DNA from: Azospirillum picis
Lineage (GTDB): Bacteria; Pseudomonadota; Alphaproteobacteria; Azospirillales; Azospirillaceae
NCBI RefSeq assembly: GCF_017876115.1
Contig: NZ_JAGINO010000004.1
Coordinates: 62,001 to 126,000, forward strand
Reading direction: 5' to 3'
DNA length: 64,000 nt
Below, in pieces: positions 20,485 through 29,022 of the stretch. The position numbers were made by a program, and so were the translations under genes. The notes under the pieces were generated by a model. That model made no database searches and was not told where the DNA came from. It saw only the letters and a program-made list of their open reading frames with translations. How positions within the stretch are numbered: the stretch's first letter is position 1; the number at the start of each line of letters is the position of its first letter.

Positions 20485-21285
20485 TCAGTGGGGCTGCGCC
20501 GTCTCGCGTGCGTCTTCCGGCTGGGGCATGAAGACGGCGCGGGTGATCGCCTGCTCGATCTGGTCGCGGGTGAACGGCTTCGGGATCACCGGACCCAGAT
20601 GCTCCAGGCCATGCTTGGCCAGGTCGTCGGGGAATGCGGTGACGAAGATCACCGGCAGGAAGCGCCGGGCCCGCAGTTCGCGCGCCACCTCCAGGCCGTT
20701 GTCGCCGTCGGCGAGGCGGATGTCCATCAGGGCGAGCGTCGGCCGGTGTTCGGCGGCCAGCGCCAGCGCCTCGTCCATCGTCGCGGCGTTGCCACAGACG
20801 ATATGACCCATGCCGCGCACGGTTTCCGCCAGATCATACGCGATGATCGCGTCGTCCTCGACGATCAGGATGGTGGCGGTCAGCCGGGCCCGGACACGCT
20901 CGCGGGCGTGGTTCAGCCGTTCCATCGCCTCTTCCGGCGGCAGATCCAGCACGGCGGCGGCATCGCCGACGGGCAGGTCTTCCAGGTTGACCAGCAGATA
21001 CAGGCGACGGTCCAGCTCGTCCAGCGTGGCCAGGGCGGACTCGACGGGATGGTAGGGCGCGATGGAGGGCGGAAGGCCTTCCTCGTCCTGCAGCTTGTTC
21101 AGATGGCGATAAAGCAGGCCGCGGGAAAGGTCGGATTTCCCGTCCTCGACCTCGTCGGCCTCGAGATACCACTCTAGGGTTCGGGTAACCAAGGCGTCCC
21201 CGCGTCCGTTCGTCCCGGTCAGCGCGCGGGCGTAGCGGCGCAGGTAGGGCAAATGCTGCATGAAGTGACCGGTGTACTGCTCCAT
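20485..21285 (-). CDS. phyR: General stress response anti-anti-sigma factor PhyR
   Basis: A 266-residue regulator with the PhyR order: an EcfG-sigma-like N-terminal half without DNA-binding function (HLPYLRRYARALTGTNGRGD ... DRRLYLLVNLEDLPVGDAAAVL) fused to a C-terminal receiver (ILIVEDDAIIAYDLAETVR, phospho-acceptor Asp in LMDIRLADGDNG, VIFVTAF, KPF). When phosphorylated, PhyR sequesters the anti-sigma factor NepR and frees sigma-EcfG. The start at 21285 follows GGGGAGAG. nepR, ecfG and a HWE/HisKA2 kinase are not in this window, which is unusual since they often adjoin phyR. Confidence 0.95.
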   Translation of the reverse strand: MEQYTGHFMQHLPYLRRYARALTGTNGRGDALVTRTLEWYLEADEVEDGKSDLSRGLLYRHLNKLQDEEGLPPSIAPYHPVESALATLDELDRRLYLLVNLEDLPVGDAAAVLDLPPEEAMERLNHARERVRARLTATILIVEDDAIIAYDLAETVRGMGHIVCGNAATMDEALALAAEHRPTLALMDIRLADGDNGLEVARELRARRFLPVIFVTAFPDDLAKHGLEHLGPVIPKPFTRDQIEQAITRAVFMPQPEDARETAQPH

Positions 21286-21655
21286 CTCTCTCCCCGTGCC
21301 TTTTCTGCGGCGCGTGTTCCTGGCTTCCGGCTCCGGACCGCTGTCCCGACTGGCGTCGGGCGCGGTCGGCGCCTCTGGTGGCATCCACCGGGCCGCTGCG
21401 CCCCGGCTGGCATTTCCGGCTGGCATCACGGCGGTGCTTGCGCTGCCGAACGTGACGCCGTCCCGAAGAACAGACTGACGCATCCCGACCCGCAACGGTC
21501 GAATTCATATGGCGCAGTCCACGGCCAATCGGGAGTGAACCCGAAAGATTTATTGGAGATACCTGCTTTGGATTACTCCGCAGAGATAGTTGCGGAGTCT
21601 GGAGGCTCATGCCTGAAGGGCAGGGATGCGGCGGCCGCTTCCGTCCCTCATAGGG

Positions 21656-21682
21656 GGAACCGGATGTAGAGTCTTAACCGTT
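21656..21682 (+). promoter_or_regulatory. Sigma-EcfG promoter
   Basis: GGAAC (21656-21660) and CGTT (21679-21682) are separated by 18 bases, matching the alphaproteobacterial general-stress consensus GGAAC-N16..19-CGTT exactly. Predicted start of transcription is near 21689. It points away from phyR, toward a short segment that ends in a terminator. Confidence 0.75.
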
Positions 21683-21688
21683 CGGAAA

Positions 21689-21806
21689 GGCTTAGCTGCG
21701 CACTCTGGTATCGCCCTCCGGCCCCGGCATCGGGTGCGCGAGGGCAAGGCGAGTGTTCCCGATCCTCGAACGCGCCGGCCTCCCCCAGGCCGGCGCGTAT
21801 TTCTTT
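21689..21806 (+). ncRNA. Candidate EcfG-dependent small RNA next to phyR
   Basis: About 118 nt from the predicted start to the terminator. There is no ATG in the segment and no usable ORF. Predicted folding: GCCCTC (near 21712) pairs with GAGGGC around an inner CCCG-GCAT-CGGG hairpin, followed by the terminator stem. Promoter, length, structure and terminator together suggest a stress-induced sRNA. Its 5' part, 21689-21711, is unpaired and could be a target-binding region. The family is not recognised. Confidence 0.6.
21771..21806 (+). terminator. Rho-independent terminator of the candidate sRNA
   Basis: CGCGCCGGCCT and AGGCCGGCGCG form a perfect 11-bp stem with loop CCCCC, followed by TATTTCTTT. 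Confidence 0.85.
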
Positions 21807-22268
21807 CGGCGACATTCTTCCGGGGCGCGGTTCTTGTCGGCAAACGCCGGTCGGCGGCGCGCCCCGTTCATGGTCTCTGCTCCCAGGAACCAATCCCGGC
21901 CCGTCCTGTTTGGAATGGCACTGGTGTGATTCCTCCCTGAACCGCCATAACCTGACGCCGCCGGATGCCGCCGCACAACAGCAGGACGGCGCCGGCGGCG
22001 GAATTTTTCGGGCGCTTCCTTCCTGCCCGATCCCGGCTTGGCGGGGCGGATGCGGTACGGTGAGCGCGGGGCTGCATTTCCCCGGCCGTGTTCCCGCCGT
22101 CAATCGGTATTCGTCACAAGCCGGGGCTTGCAACGGGTTTAATCGGGCGTTAAGGACATCGGCTCACGGTTTGCGGTGCAAAGGGTGTACGGCGCGGACG
22201 GGCCTGCACCGGCCCCCAAGCAGTCGGTTCCGCCTCGCAGGCTGCCGCATCGGGTCCGGGTTTCTCGC

Positions 22269-22802
22269 ATGGAAGAGCAAGATTTGGATCGGTCCCTGAT
22301 GGAGGGCATCCCGCCGGACGAACTGGCGGATTATTCCCGGTGGCGCGAGCGCGTGCAGGGAACGAACATTTCCGAAAAGACTTTGCTGGCCACCGACTAT
22401 CTCAATCACTTCAACGAAATCGTGATGCTGATCGAGATGATCCCCGACATGCCCGACATGTTCGAGGAGTGCCTGATCTGGCAGCCTAAGACTTATTCCG
22501 AGCATTTCCACGACAGCGGGTTTTCCGACCGGAAGCTGGCCATCGAAGCCTACGAGCATGTGCCGTCGAAGTTCCGGCGGCCGTTCGAGGATACCATCGC
22601 CCAAGCCCACCAGGTCATCGGCCGCACCCTTGAGCGCATGCGCACCGACATCGACGGCGGTGATCCGGAAAAGCTGCGTCTCGACTGCCAGTCCTCGGCC
22701 GCGATGATCCACCGCATCATCCAGGTCGCGAACGGGATCATTCACGGCACCGCCCATGTCATGGAACAGGACGAGATCGACCAGTATCTGCGGAATGGCT
22801 GA
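22269..22802 (+). CDS. Hypothetical helical cytosolic protein, 177 residues
   Basis: Begins MEEQDLDRSLMEGIPPDELA and contains mostly acidic helices (LATDYLNHFNEIVMLIEMIP, MIHRIIQVANGIIHGTAHVM). The C-terminal half has several His and Glu residues (HDSGF, YEHVPSKF, IIHGTAHVMEQDEI), but no clear metal-binding pattern. No signal or membrane segment. The ATG at 22269 has only a weak ribosome site. No family recognised; the sequence looks like a conserved protein rather than noise because its codon bias matches the flanks. Confidence 0.65.
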   Translation: MEEQDLDRSLMEGIPPDELADYSRWRERVQGTNISEKTLLATDYLNHFNEIVMLIEMIPDMPDMFEECLIWQPKTYSEHFHDSGFSDRKLAIEAYEHVPSKFRRPFEDTIAQAHQVIGRTLERMRTDIDGGDPEKLRLDCQSSAAMIHRIIQVANGIIHGTAHVMEQDEIDQYLRNG

Positions 22803-23201
22803 TTGCCGCCATAAAAACCTGTCCATTTGGAATGCAACGCGGGTCTGACCAACAGAAATTCGCCGTTTTCCGACAGTTGTCCCGGCAGGAATGGCGATTG
22901 ATGGTGCATCCACCATTCGTTCGTTGCATGGCTCATCCTCCTCACCCGGCACTATAGTTGGGGCATAAAGAAAAGACGGGGGCGTAAGCACACGTCCTCC
23001 GCGGGGGGAGATGGAGCATTGCCCATGAAGGGATGCGCTTTCGCGCCGGCCGATGGCATGGTCGTGTCTGAACCGCGTGTGTGGCGGCCAGGTCCGCTCG
23101 CCGATCATGCACCCCTTGCCGTTCCCATCATCCAACGCACAGAGGGGCAACGCACAGAGGGCCAGCGCCCAGATGGCCAGCGCGGCGAGGGTGTGCCGGC
23201 G
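22803..23201. other. Intergenic region before the aryl-CoA ligase
   Basis: It contains the perfect hairpin ATGGTG-CATC-CACCAT (about 22898-22913), a strong ribosome site GGGGGGAG at 23003-23010 in front of a five-codon mini-ORF (23011-23028), and an open stretch with QRTEG-type repeats that reads in frame into the ligase. The region may carry a translated leader or an N-terminal extension of the enzyme. Confidence 0.45.
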
Positions 23202-24836
23202 ATGGCCAGGACCGGACATCGGGACGGGTTCGCCCGCGACCGCCTCCCGCCTCCCTCCCAACGCCCCGACCTGATTCTCGACCGTCCGGAACTGCGGTAT
23301 CCGGAGCGGCTGAACGCCGCCTCCGCCCTGATCGACGGTTGGCGCGACCGTGGCTGGGACGAGCGGCCCTGCCTGATCGGCGGCGACGGCGACGTGTGGA
23401 GCTACGGGCGCATGCGCGACACCGTCGACCGCATCGCCCGCGTGCTGACCGAGGATTACGGGCTGGTCACCGGCAACCGCGTCCTGCTGCGCGGGCCGAA
23501 CACGCCGATGCTCGCGGCCTGCTGGCTTGCGGTCATCAAGGCCGGCGGCGTCCTGGTGCCGACGATGCCGCTGCTGCGGGCGCCGGAACTTGCGGACATG
23601 CTGAAGCGCGCGTCGATCGACATGGCGCTGTGCGACACCCATTTCCTGGACGATCTGGAGGAGGCTGCGGCGCCGTCGCTGCGCATCGTCGGCTTCCGCA
23701 ACGGCGAGCTGGAGCACCGCATCGCCACCAAGCCCGCCGGCTTCACGGCGGCTGACACCGCCAACGACGACGTGGCGTTGATCGCCTTCACCTCCGGCAC
23801 CACCGGCACGCCGAAGGCGGCGGCGCACCTTCACCGCCATCTGCTGGCCATTTCCGACCTGTCGCCGCGCTCGCTGCTCGGGACGAGGCCGGACGACGTG
23901 TTCTGCGGCTCTCCGACGCTGGCCTTCGCCTACGGCATCGGCGGCCTGCTGCTGTTTCCCCTGCGCATCGGCGCCTCGGTCATCCTGCTGGAGCGCGGAA
24001 CCGCCGACCGGCTGCTTGAGGCGGCCACCCGCCACAGGGCGACGATGATGTTCACGGTGCCGACGGTCTATCGCGGCATGATCAGCCGGATGGCCGAGGA
24101 CCCGGCCCTCGTCGAGGGGTTGCGGTCGCTGCGCCTGTGCGTTTCCGCCGGCGAGCCGTTGCCGCAGCAGACCTTCGAGGGCTGGCGGGAGGCCACCGGG
24201 CTGGAGATCCTCGACAGCCTGGGCACCACGGAGCTTCTGAACGCTGTGCTCCACGCGGTGCCGGGCGATGTCCGTCCGGGCTCCACCGGGAAACCGGTTC
24301 CCGGCTACGAGGCGATGGTCGTCGACGACCAGTTCCGCCGGGTTCCGCCCGGCCAGGTCGGGCGGCTGGCGGTGCGCGGGGCGACAGGCTGCCTCTACCT
24401 CGACGATGCGCGCCAGGAAAGCTATGTCCAGCAGGGCTGGAACCTCACGGGCGATGCCTTCCACGTCGATGAGGACGGCTTCTTCTGGTACCACGCCCGC
24501 ACCGACGACCTGATCGTTTCGGCCGGCTACAAGATCTCGGGCCTTGAGGTCGAGAACATCCTGCTGAGCCACGAGGCCGTTCAGGAATGCGCGGTGATCG
24601 CCGCCCCCGATCCCGTCCGCGGCACCATCCCCAAGGCCTTCATCGTCCTGCGTGACGGCCTCCATGCCGACGATCATCTGGCCGAGGAACTGCAGGGCTT
24701 CGTCAAGGAGCACATCGCGCCCTACAAGTACCCGCGCGCCGTGGAATTCCTTGATGCCCTGCCACGGACGGAAACCGGCAAGGTCCAGCGCTTCAAGCTC
24801 CGCCGCCGTGCCTGGGAGCCTGAGGACGGGCGGTGA
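23202..24836 (+). CDS. Aryl-CoA ligase (2-aminobenzoate/benzoate-CoA ligase type)
   Basis: ATP-dependent acid:CoA ligase of the ANL superfamily, 544 residues from the ATG at 23202. The N-terminus DGFARDRLPPPSQRPDL matches the 2-aminobenzoate-CoA ligase family. AMP-binding motifs are visible: FTSGTTGTPKAA (P-loop), DSLGTTELLNAV, TGDAFHVDEDGFFWYHAR, and the catalytic Lys in PRTETGKVQRFKLRR. An upstream in-frame ATG at 23025, behind the stronger ribosome site, would add 59 residues including four QRxxG repeats; homologous starts favour 23202. No other aromatic-catabolism genes adjoin, so the substrate (anthranilate, benzoate or another acid) is uncertain. Confidence 0.85.
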   Translation: MARTGHRDGFARDRLPPPSQRPDLILDRPELRYPERLNAASALIDGWRDRGWDERPCLIGGDGDVWSYGRMRDTVDRIARVLTEDYGLVTGNRVLLRGPNTPMLAACWLAVIKAGGVLVPTMPLLRAPELADMLKRASIDMALCDTHFLDDLEEAAAPSLRIVGFRNGELEHRIATKPAGFTAADTANDDVALIAFTSGTTGTPKAAAHLHRHLLAISDLSPRSLLGTRPDDVFCGSPTLAFAYGIGGLLLFPLRIGASVILLERGTADRLLEAATRHRATMMFTVPTVYRGMISRMAEDPALVEGLRSLRLCVSAGEPLPQQTFEGWREATGLEILDSLGTTELLNAVLHAVPGDVRPGSTGKPVPGYEAMVVDDQFRRVPPGQVGRLAVRGATGCLYLDDARQESYVQQGWNLTGDAFHVDEDGFFWYHARTDDLIVSAGYKISGLEVENILLSHEAVQECAVIAAPDPVRGTIPKAFIVLRDGLHADDHLAEELQGFVKEHIAPYKYPRAVEFLDALPRTETGKVQRFKLRRRAWEPEDGR

Positions 24837-24879
24837 CAGGCGGCGAGCCGGCTTTCGGGCCGGCGTTCCGGCGGGCGGC

Positions 24880-25743
24880 TCAGGGCGGCAGCCCGCCGAA
24901 CCGGCTCAGCCTGATGTTGCGGTGGTCCAGCAGGGCGGCGAAACCGGGACTCCTGAGATAGTCGTATTCGGCGCGGCGCGGCTCGACGAGGCTGTCGACC
25001 CGGCGCAGCTCCTCGTCGGGCAGGCCGGGATGGACCATCACCAGGGGGCGGCCGGACAGGCCCTCGGTGAAACGCGGCATCAGCTCGGCAAAGGGCCGTG
25101 CGTTCGCGAAATCATAGATCCCGCCGAAGCGGTTGTTGGCCGGGATGCCACGGTCCCGCACCATGCGGGCAAGCCCCCTGCCGAGCCCCCCGATCAGCAG
25201 GGCCTTCGGGACTGCGACCCCCCGGCGCAGGATCGCCGTCGCCGGTTCGGCGCACAGGCGGACATAGGCGCCGGGCAGGGCGGCCAGCGCCTCCACCACC
25301 GCGTCGCGGATGCCCGGCAACTGATGGATATGCTGGTGGCCGTCGATGTAGTCGGGCGGCGCTCCCCAGGCATCGGCGAATGCGGCGATCTGCCGTGACA
25401 GCTCGTCACGGATTTCGGCGCGCGCGGCCGGACCGGACAGGCGGCCGGCGTAGGCCCATCCCATCAGCCGTCCCAAGGCCGGCAGCGTGCCTTTGGGAGC
25501 CAGCAGCGGCATCGCGCCCAGCGGCGGCTGGTCGGTCAGGGTGAAGTGCAGGCCGACATCGGCCTTTTCCTTCAGGTCGCGCAGGGCGGCGGCACCCGGC
25601 CGCCAGTGCGGGCACAGGCTCATCACCGAGGTCGCGGTGAGGCGGCCGGCGGCGATCAGCTCGCGGATGGCGGCATTCACCCCGGGTGCCAGGCCGTAGT
25701 CGTCGGCACAGAGCAGCAGTGCGGTCGGTGGAGTGGGTGGCAT
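24880..25743 (-). CDS. YdjC-family polysaccharide/glycolipid deacetylase (ChbG/HpnK type)
   Basis: A 287-residue TIM-barrel-like metal-dependent deacetylase. The metal site appears as CADDYGLAPGVN (Asp-Asp), DVGLHFTLTD (His) and IDGHQHIHQLP (two His), all family signatures. HpnK acts on N-acetylglucosaminyl hopanoids and ChbG on chito-oligosaccharides; nothing here decides between these. Convergent with the ligase at 23202 (43-bp gap). The next gene on the same strand is a DMT exporter. Confidence 0.88.
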   Translation of the reverse strand: MPPTPPTALLLCADDYGLAPGVNAAIRELIAAGRLTATSVMSLCPHWRPGAAALRDLKEKADVGLHFTLTDQPPLGAMPLLAPKGTLPALGRLMGWAYAGRLSGPAARAEIRDELSRQIAAFADAWGAPPDYIDGHQHIHQLPGIRDAVVEALAALPGAYVRLCAEPATAILRRGVAVPKALLIGGLGRGLARMVRDRGIPANNRFGGIYDFANARPFAELMPRFTEGLSGRPLVMVHPGLPDEELRRVDSLVEPRRAEYDYLRSPGFAALLDHRNIRLSRFGGLPP

Positions 25744-25837
25744 GGGTGACGGGGCTCGATTGCGGAGGGCTGACGCAGGATAGGTGGGGAGACGGCCGCG
25801 CCAGACAATCCGCAGGCCGGCCGATCAGGCAGCCTCG

Positions 25838-26773
25838 TCAGCCGGCCTCAGCCGCCGCAGGCGCCACCGGGCCGCGGGCGGGCAGGGTGGCGAGGGTCAC
25901 GCCGGGCAGCACCAGCAGCACGCCCACCAGGTGGAAGCCCTGCAGCGGCTCGGACAGAAGCTGCCAGGAGGCGAGCGCCGCCCACAATGGCGAGACGTAC
26001 AGCGCGGTGGAGGCGCGTGCGGCCCCCATCATCTCGATGGTTTTCTGGTAGGCCAGCAGCGCCAGGACCGACGCGAACAGCGCGACCCCGACGATCGACA
26101 GCACGGTCGCCGTCGTGAAGGGCACCGACCGCACGGCCACGGTTTCCCAGGCATAGAAGGGCGCCAGAACCAGCACTCCGGCCAGCGCGTTGGCCGCGAA
26201 GGCGGTGACCACCGGCAGCGGGGCGCCGGACTGCCGCAGGAGGATGGTGTAGACCGACCACGACACCGCACCGGCCAGCACCAGCAGGTCGCCGCCGTTG
26301 AAGGAAAGGCGCAGCAGCGCTTCCAGGTCGCCGCGGGCCAGGATCGCCAGCACGCCGGTCATCGCCAGCAGGATTCCCAGCACCTGCCGGGACCGGATCG
26401 CGTCGCCCAGCCACACCGCGGCCAGCGCCAGGATCATCGCTGGACTCGTCGCGTAGATCAGGCTGGCGTTGGTGGCGCTGGTGCGCTGCAGTCCGTAATA
26501 GACCACCGCCCCGGAAATGCCCTGCCCCAGCACGCCGAGGAGCAGGTAGCGCTTCCAGTCCGCCCGCAGGCGGTGCCGGTGCGCCAGCAGACCCGGCAGG
26601 GCGAAGGGCAGCACGATCAGGAAGGCGATCAGCCAGCGCCAGAAGGCGAGCCCGACCGGCGGCACCAGGGATGCTGCCGCCCTGCCGACCACGGGGTTGG
26701 CGGCCAGCAAGGCCGACCCGGTCAGGTAGAGGCTGTAGGCGGCCAGCGGACCGGAGCGGAACGGGGTGGGCAT
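25838..26773 (-). CDS. DMT-superfamily transporter (EamA family)
   Basis: A 311-residue inner-membrane protein with ten predicted hydrophobic segments in two EamA halves (first half begins SLYLTGSALLAANPVVGRAA, second half near LLVLAGAVSWSVYTILLRQ). EamA proteins commonly export amino acids, metabolites or drugs; the substrate cannot be read from sequence. It lies 94 bp upstream of the YdjC gene on the same strand and may be co-transcribed with it. Confidence 0.88.
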   Translation of the reverse strand: MPTPFRSGPLAAYSLYLTGSALLAANPVVGRAAASLVPPVGLAFWRWLIAFLIVLPFALPGLLAHRHRLRADWKRYLLLGVLGQGISGAVVYYGLQRTSATNASLIYATSPAMILALAAVWLGDAIRSRQVLGILLAMTGVLAILARGDLEALLRLSFNGGDLLVLAGAVSWSVYTILLRQSGAPLPVVTAFAANALAGVLVLAPFYAWETVAVRSVPFTTATVLSIVGVALFASVLALLAYQKTIEMMGAARASTALYVSPLWAALASWQLLSEPLQGFHLVGVLLVLPGVTLATLPARGPVAPAAAEAG

Positions 26774-27172
26774 CGATCGGTCATGCTCGCGGTGGACGGC
26801 GACGCCGTGGGGGCGACCCTAGCATGGCCACCGATACCACCTTGCACGACGGCGCTGCATGGCTGCCCCCTACCGTGTCCTTCCCGTCGCGGCTTCGCGG
26901 GCTGCGAGCGGGATTGCTGATTCGGTGGGGAAGGAGGCTTCCCTTTCGGTCAACCGGATCATCGGCTTTGCGGCTCTTTCGTTTCCGGGCCCGGTTTCGT
27001 GCCCCCAGCGTCGTAATGTCGCCATAAAATCAGCCGCATGGTACGCTATAGCCACATATGCATGTTGGCGTTGACAGGCGCCTTGGGCACGCGCCAAATG
27101 GCGGCACTATTTCCAAAGGCGACTTGGCAAATTCCACTTCAACGCTTCAACCGGAATCGGGAGGCAAGACGA
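26774..27172. promoter_or_regulatory. Intergenic region upstream of the peptide ABC operon
   Basis: This is a 399-bp gap between divergent genes. Near the operon it contains TTGACA at about 27069 followed by the inverted repeat GGCGC-N9-GCGCC, an arrangement expected for a promoter overlapped by an operator. No well-placed -10 hexamer is evident, so the promoter call is tentative. The rest shows nothing recognisable. Confidence 0.35.
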
Positions 27173-28771
27173 ATGAAGCGCATCCTGCTGGGTGCCGGGC
27201 TTGGTATGGCCGCGGCGCTGGCGCTGACGGCGCCGGCCCAGGCCGCGAAGACCCTTGTTTATTGCTCCGAGGGTAGCCCCGAGAACTTCAGCCCGATGTT
27301 GAACACGACAGGCACCAGCTTCGATGTTGCGCTGCCCGTTTACAACAACCTGGTCCAGTTCGAGTATGGCGGGACCAAGGTGGTGCCGGGCCTTGCCGAA
27401 TCCTGGACGATCTCCGACGACGGCCTGACCTACACGTTCAAGCTGCGCGCCGGGGTGAAGTGGCACAGCAGCAATGACTTCAAGCCGACCCGCGACCTGA
27501 CCGCCGACGACGTGCTGTTCACGTTCGAGCGCCAGTGGAAGCCCGAGAACGCCTATCACAAGGTGTCCGGCGGAGCCTACGACTACTTCAACGACATGGC
27601 GATGCCCAAGCTGTTGAAGTCCGTCGAGAAGGTCGACGACCTGACGGTCAAGGTCACCCTGAACACGGTCGAGGCGCCGTTCCTGGCGGATCTCGCCATG
27701 CCGTTCATGGCGGTCATGTCGTCGGAATACGCCCAGGCGCTGCAGAAGAAGGGCACGCTGGAGAAGATCGACCAGGTTCCGATCGGCACCGGCCCCTTCC
27801 AGTTCGTCGCCTACCAGAAGGACGCGGTGATCCGCTACAAGGCGTTCGAGCAGTATTGGGGCGGCCGCCAGAAGCTGGACAACCTCGTCTTCGCCATCAC
27901 GCCGGATGCCGCCGTCCGGCTGGCCAAGCTCAAGGCCGGCGAATGCCAGATCATGCCCTACCCGAACCCTGCCGACATCGACGCCATGAAGAAGGATGAG
28001 TCGATCGTCGTGCAGCAGCAGGAAGGGCTGAACGTCGGCTATCTCTCCTTCAACGTCACCAAGAAGCCGTTCGACGACGTGCGGGTCCGCCGCGCCGTCA
28101 GCATGGCGATGGACAAGAAGGCGATGGTCGAGGCGGTGTACCAGGCGGCCGGCGTGCCGGCCAAGAACCCGATCCCGCCGACCATGTGGTCCTACAACGA
28201 CTCCATCGAGGATTATCCCTACGACGTCGAGCGGGCCAAGAAGCTGCTGGCCGAGGCCGGCTACCCCAACGGCTTCGAGACCGACCTGTGGGCGATGCCG
28301 GTGCAGCGCCCCTACATGCCGAACGCCAAGCGCATCGCCGAGATGATGCAGGCGGACCTCGCCAAGGTCGGCATCAAGGCGAAGATCGTCCAGTACGAGT
28401 GGGGCGAGTACCGCAAGCGCCTGCAGGCCGGCGAGCATCAGCTCGGCATGATGGGCTGGACCGGCGACAACGGCGATCCGGACAACTTCCTCTACACCCT
28501 GCTGGGGTGCGAGGCGGCCCGTCCGGGCGGCAACAACCTGTCGAAGTGGTGCAACAAGGAGTTCGACGACCTCGTCGTCCAGGCCAAGCGCACCAACGAC
28601 GTGGCCGCCCGCACCAAGCTGTACGAGCAGTCGCAGGTGATCTTCAAGGAGGAGGCCCCCTGGTACACCGTCGCCCATTCGGTGGTGTATGTGGGCCTCG
28701 CCAAGAACGTCGTCGGCTACAAGATGGACCCGTTCGGCGTCCACCGCTTTGAGAGCGTCGACCTGAAGTGA
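27173..28771 (+). CDS. Peptide ABC transporter, periplasmic binding protein (DppA-like)
   Basis: A 532-residue SBP family 5 protein. Signal peptide MKRILLGAGLGMAAALALTA, cleaved near AQAAKT. The mature part has the DppA features LVYCSEGSPENFSPMLNTTG, PGLAESWTISDDGLTYTFKL, IGTGPFQFVAYQKDAVIRY and NVTKKPFDDVRVRRAVSMA. Four conserved Cys (CSEG, GECQI, GCEAA, KWCNK) are as in dipeptide-binding proteins. Start at 27173 follows GGGAGG. First gene of a five-gene operon. Substrate is likely di- or oligopeptides; haem or delta-aminolevulinate uptake are known alternative roles for DppA. Confidence 0.93.
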   Translation: MKRILLGAGLGMAAALALTAPAQAAKTLVYCSEGSPENFSPMLNTTGTSFDVALPVYNNLVQFEYGGTKVVPGLAESWTISDDGLTYTFKLRAGVKWHSSNDFKPTRDLTADDVLFTFERQWKPENAYHKVSGGAYDYFNDMAMPKLLKSVEKVDDLTVKVTLNTVEAPFLADLAMPFMAVMSSEYAQALQKKGTLEKIDQVPIGTGPFQFVAYQKDAVIRYKAFEQYWGGRQKLDNLVFAITPDAAVRLAKLKAGECQIMPYPNPADIDAMKKDESIVVQQQEGLNVGYLSFNVTKKPFDDVRVRRAVSMAMDKKAMVEAVYQAAGVPAKNPIPPTMWSYNDSIEDYPYDVERAKKLLAEAGYPNGFETDLWAMPVQRPYMPNAKRIAEMMQADLAKVGIKAKIVQYEWGEYRKRLQAGEHQLGMMGWTGDNGDPDNFLYTLLGCEAARPGGNNLSKWCNKEFDDLVVQAKRTNDVAARTKLYEQSQVIFKEEAPWYTVAHSVVYVGLAKNVVGYKMDPFGVHRFESVDLK

Positions 28772-28901
28772 GGCCGGGTCGCCCCGGAACCCGGGGGGAC
28801 GTGGACTCTGTTGCCGCGGGGATGGGCAGGCGTTGACGGCCGATCCCCGCACTCTTCCGCTTGACGGGAGAGGATGCCGGGCCGTCTTTCGAGAGCCATC
28901 G

Positions 28902-28929
28902 TCCCGTTCCGGCGAGAGCCGGGACGGGA
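28902..28929 (+). promoter_or_regulatory. Intercistronic stem-loop between binding protein and permease genes
   Basis: TCCCGTTCCGGC and GCCGGGACGGGA form a 12-bp stem (one G-U) with loop GAGA. It lacks a T-run. Such hairpins after a binding-protein gene usually protect its mRNA or attenuate the permease genes, giving excess binding protein. Confidence 0.6.
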
Positions 28930-29022
28930 CAGGGGGGCACGGGCCTCCGACGGAACGGGGCGTTGTCGAGGCAGCGCTCCGTTCCAGTATTCACCGCAGT
29001 TTTAAAAAATGAGTTCCCGTCG

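Larger units (their letters stand above)
21286..22268. other. 983-bp intergenic region between phyR and the 22269 gene
   Basis: I see no credible protein gene here. It contains a perfect inverted repeat, ACTCCGCA-N8-TGCGGAGT (21575-21598), a sigma-EcfG promoter (21656-21682), a candidate sRNA and its terminator (up to 21806), and about 460 bp of further sequence without recognisable content before the next gene. Open frames across it have no ribosome sites and poor codon pattern. Confidence 0.6.

Noticed and set aside
21494..21520. Possible EcfG promoter for phyR (GGACT-N18-CGTT, minus strand)
   Set aside because: The -35 box matches GGAAC at only the first three positions; too weak to report as a promoter.
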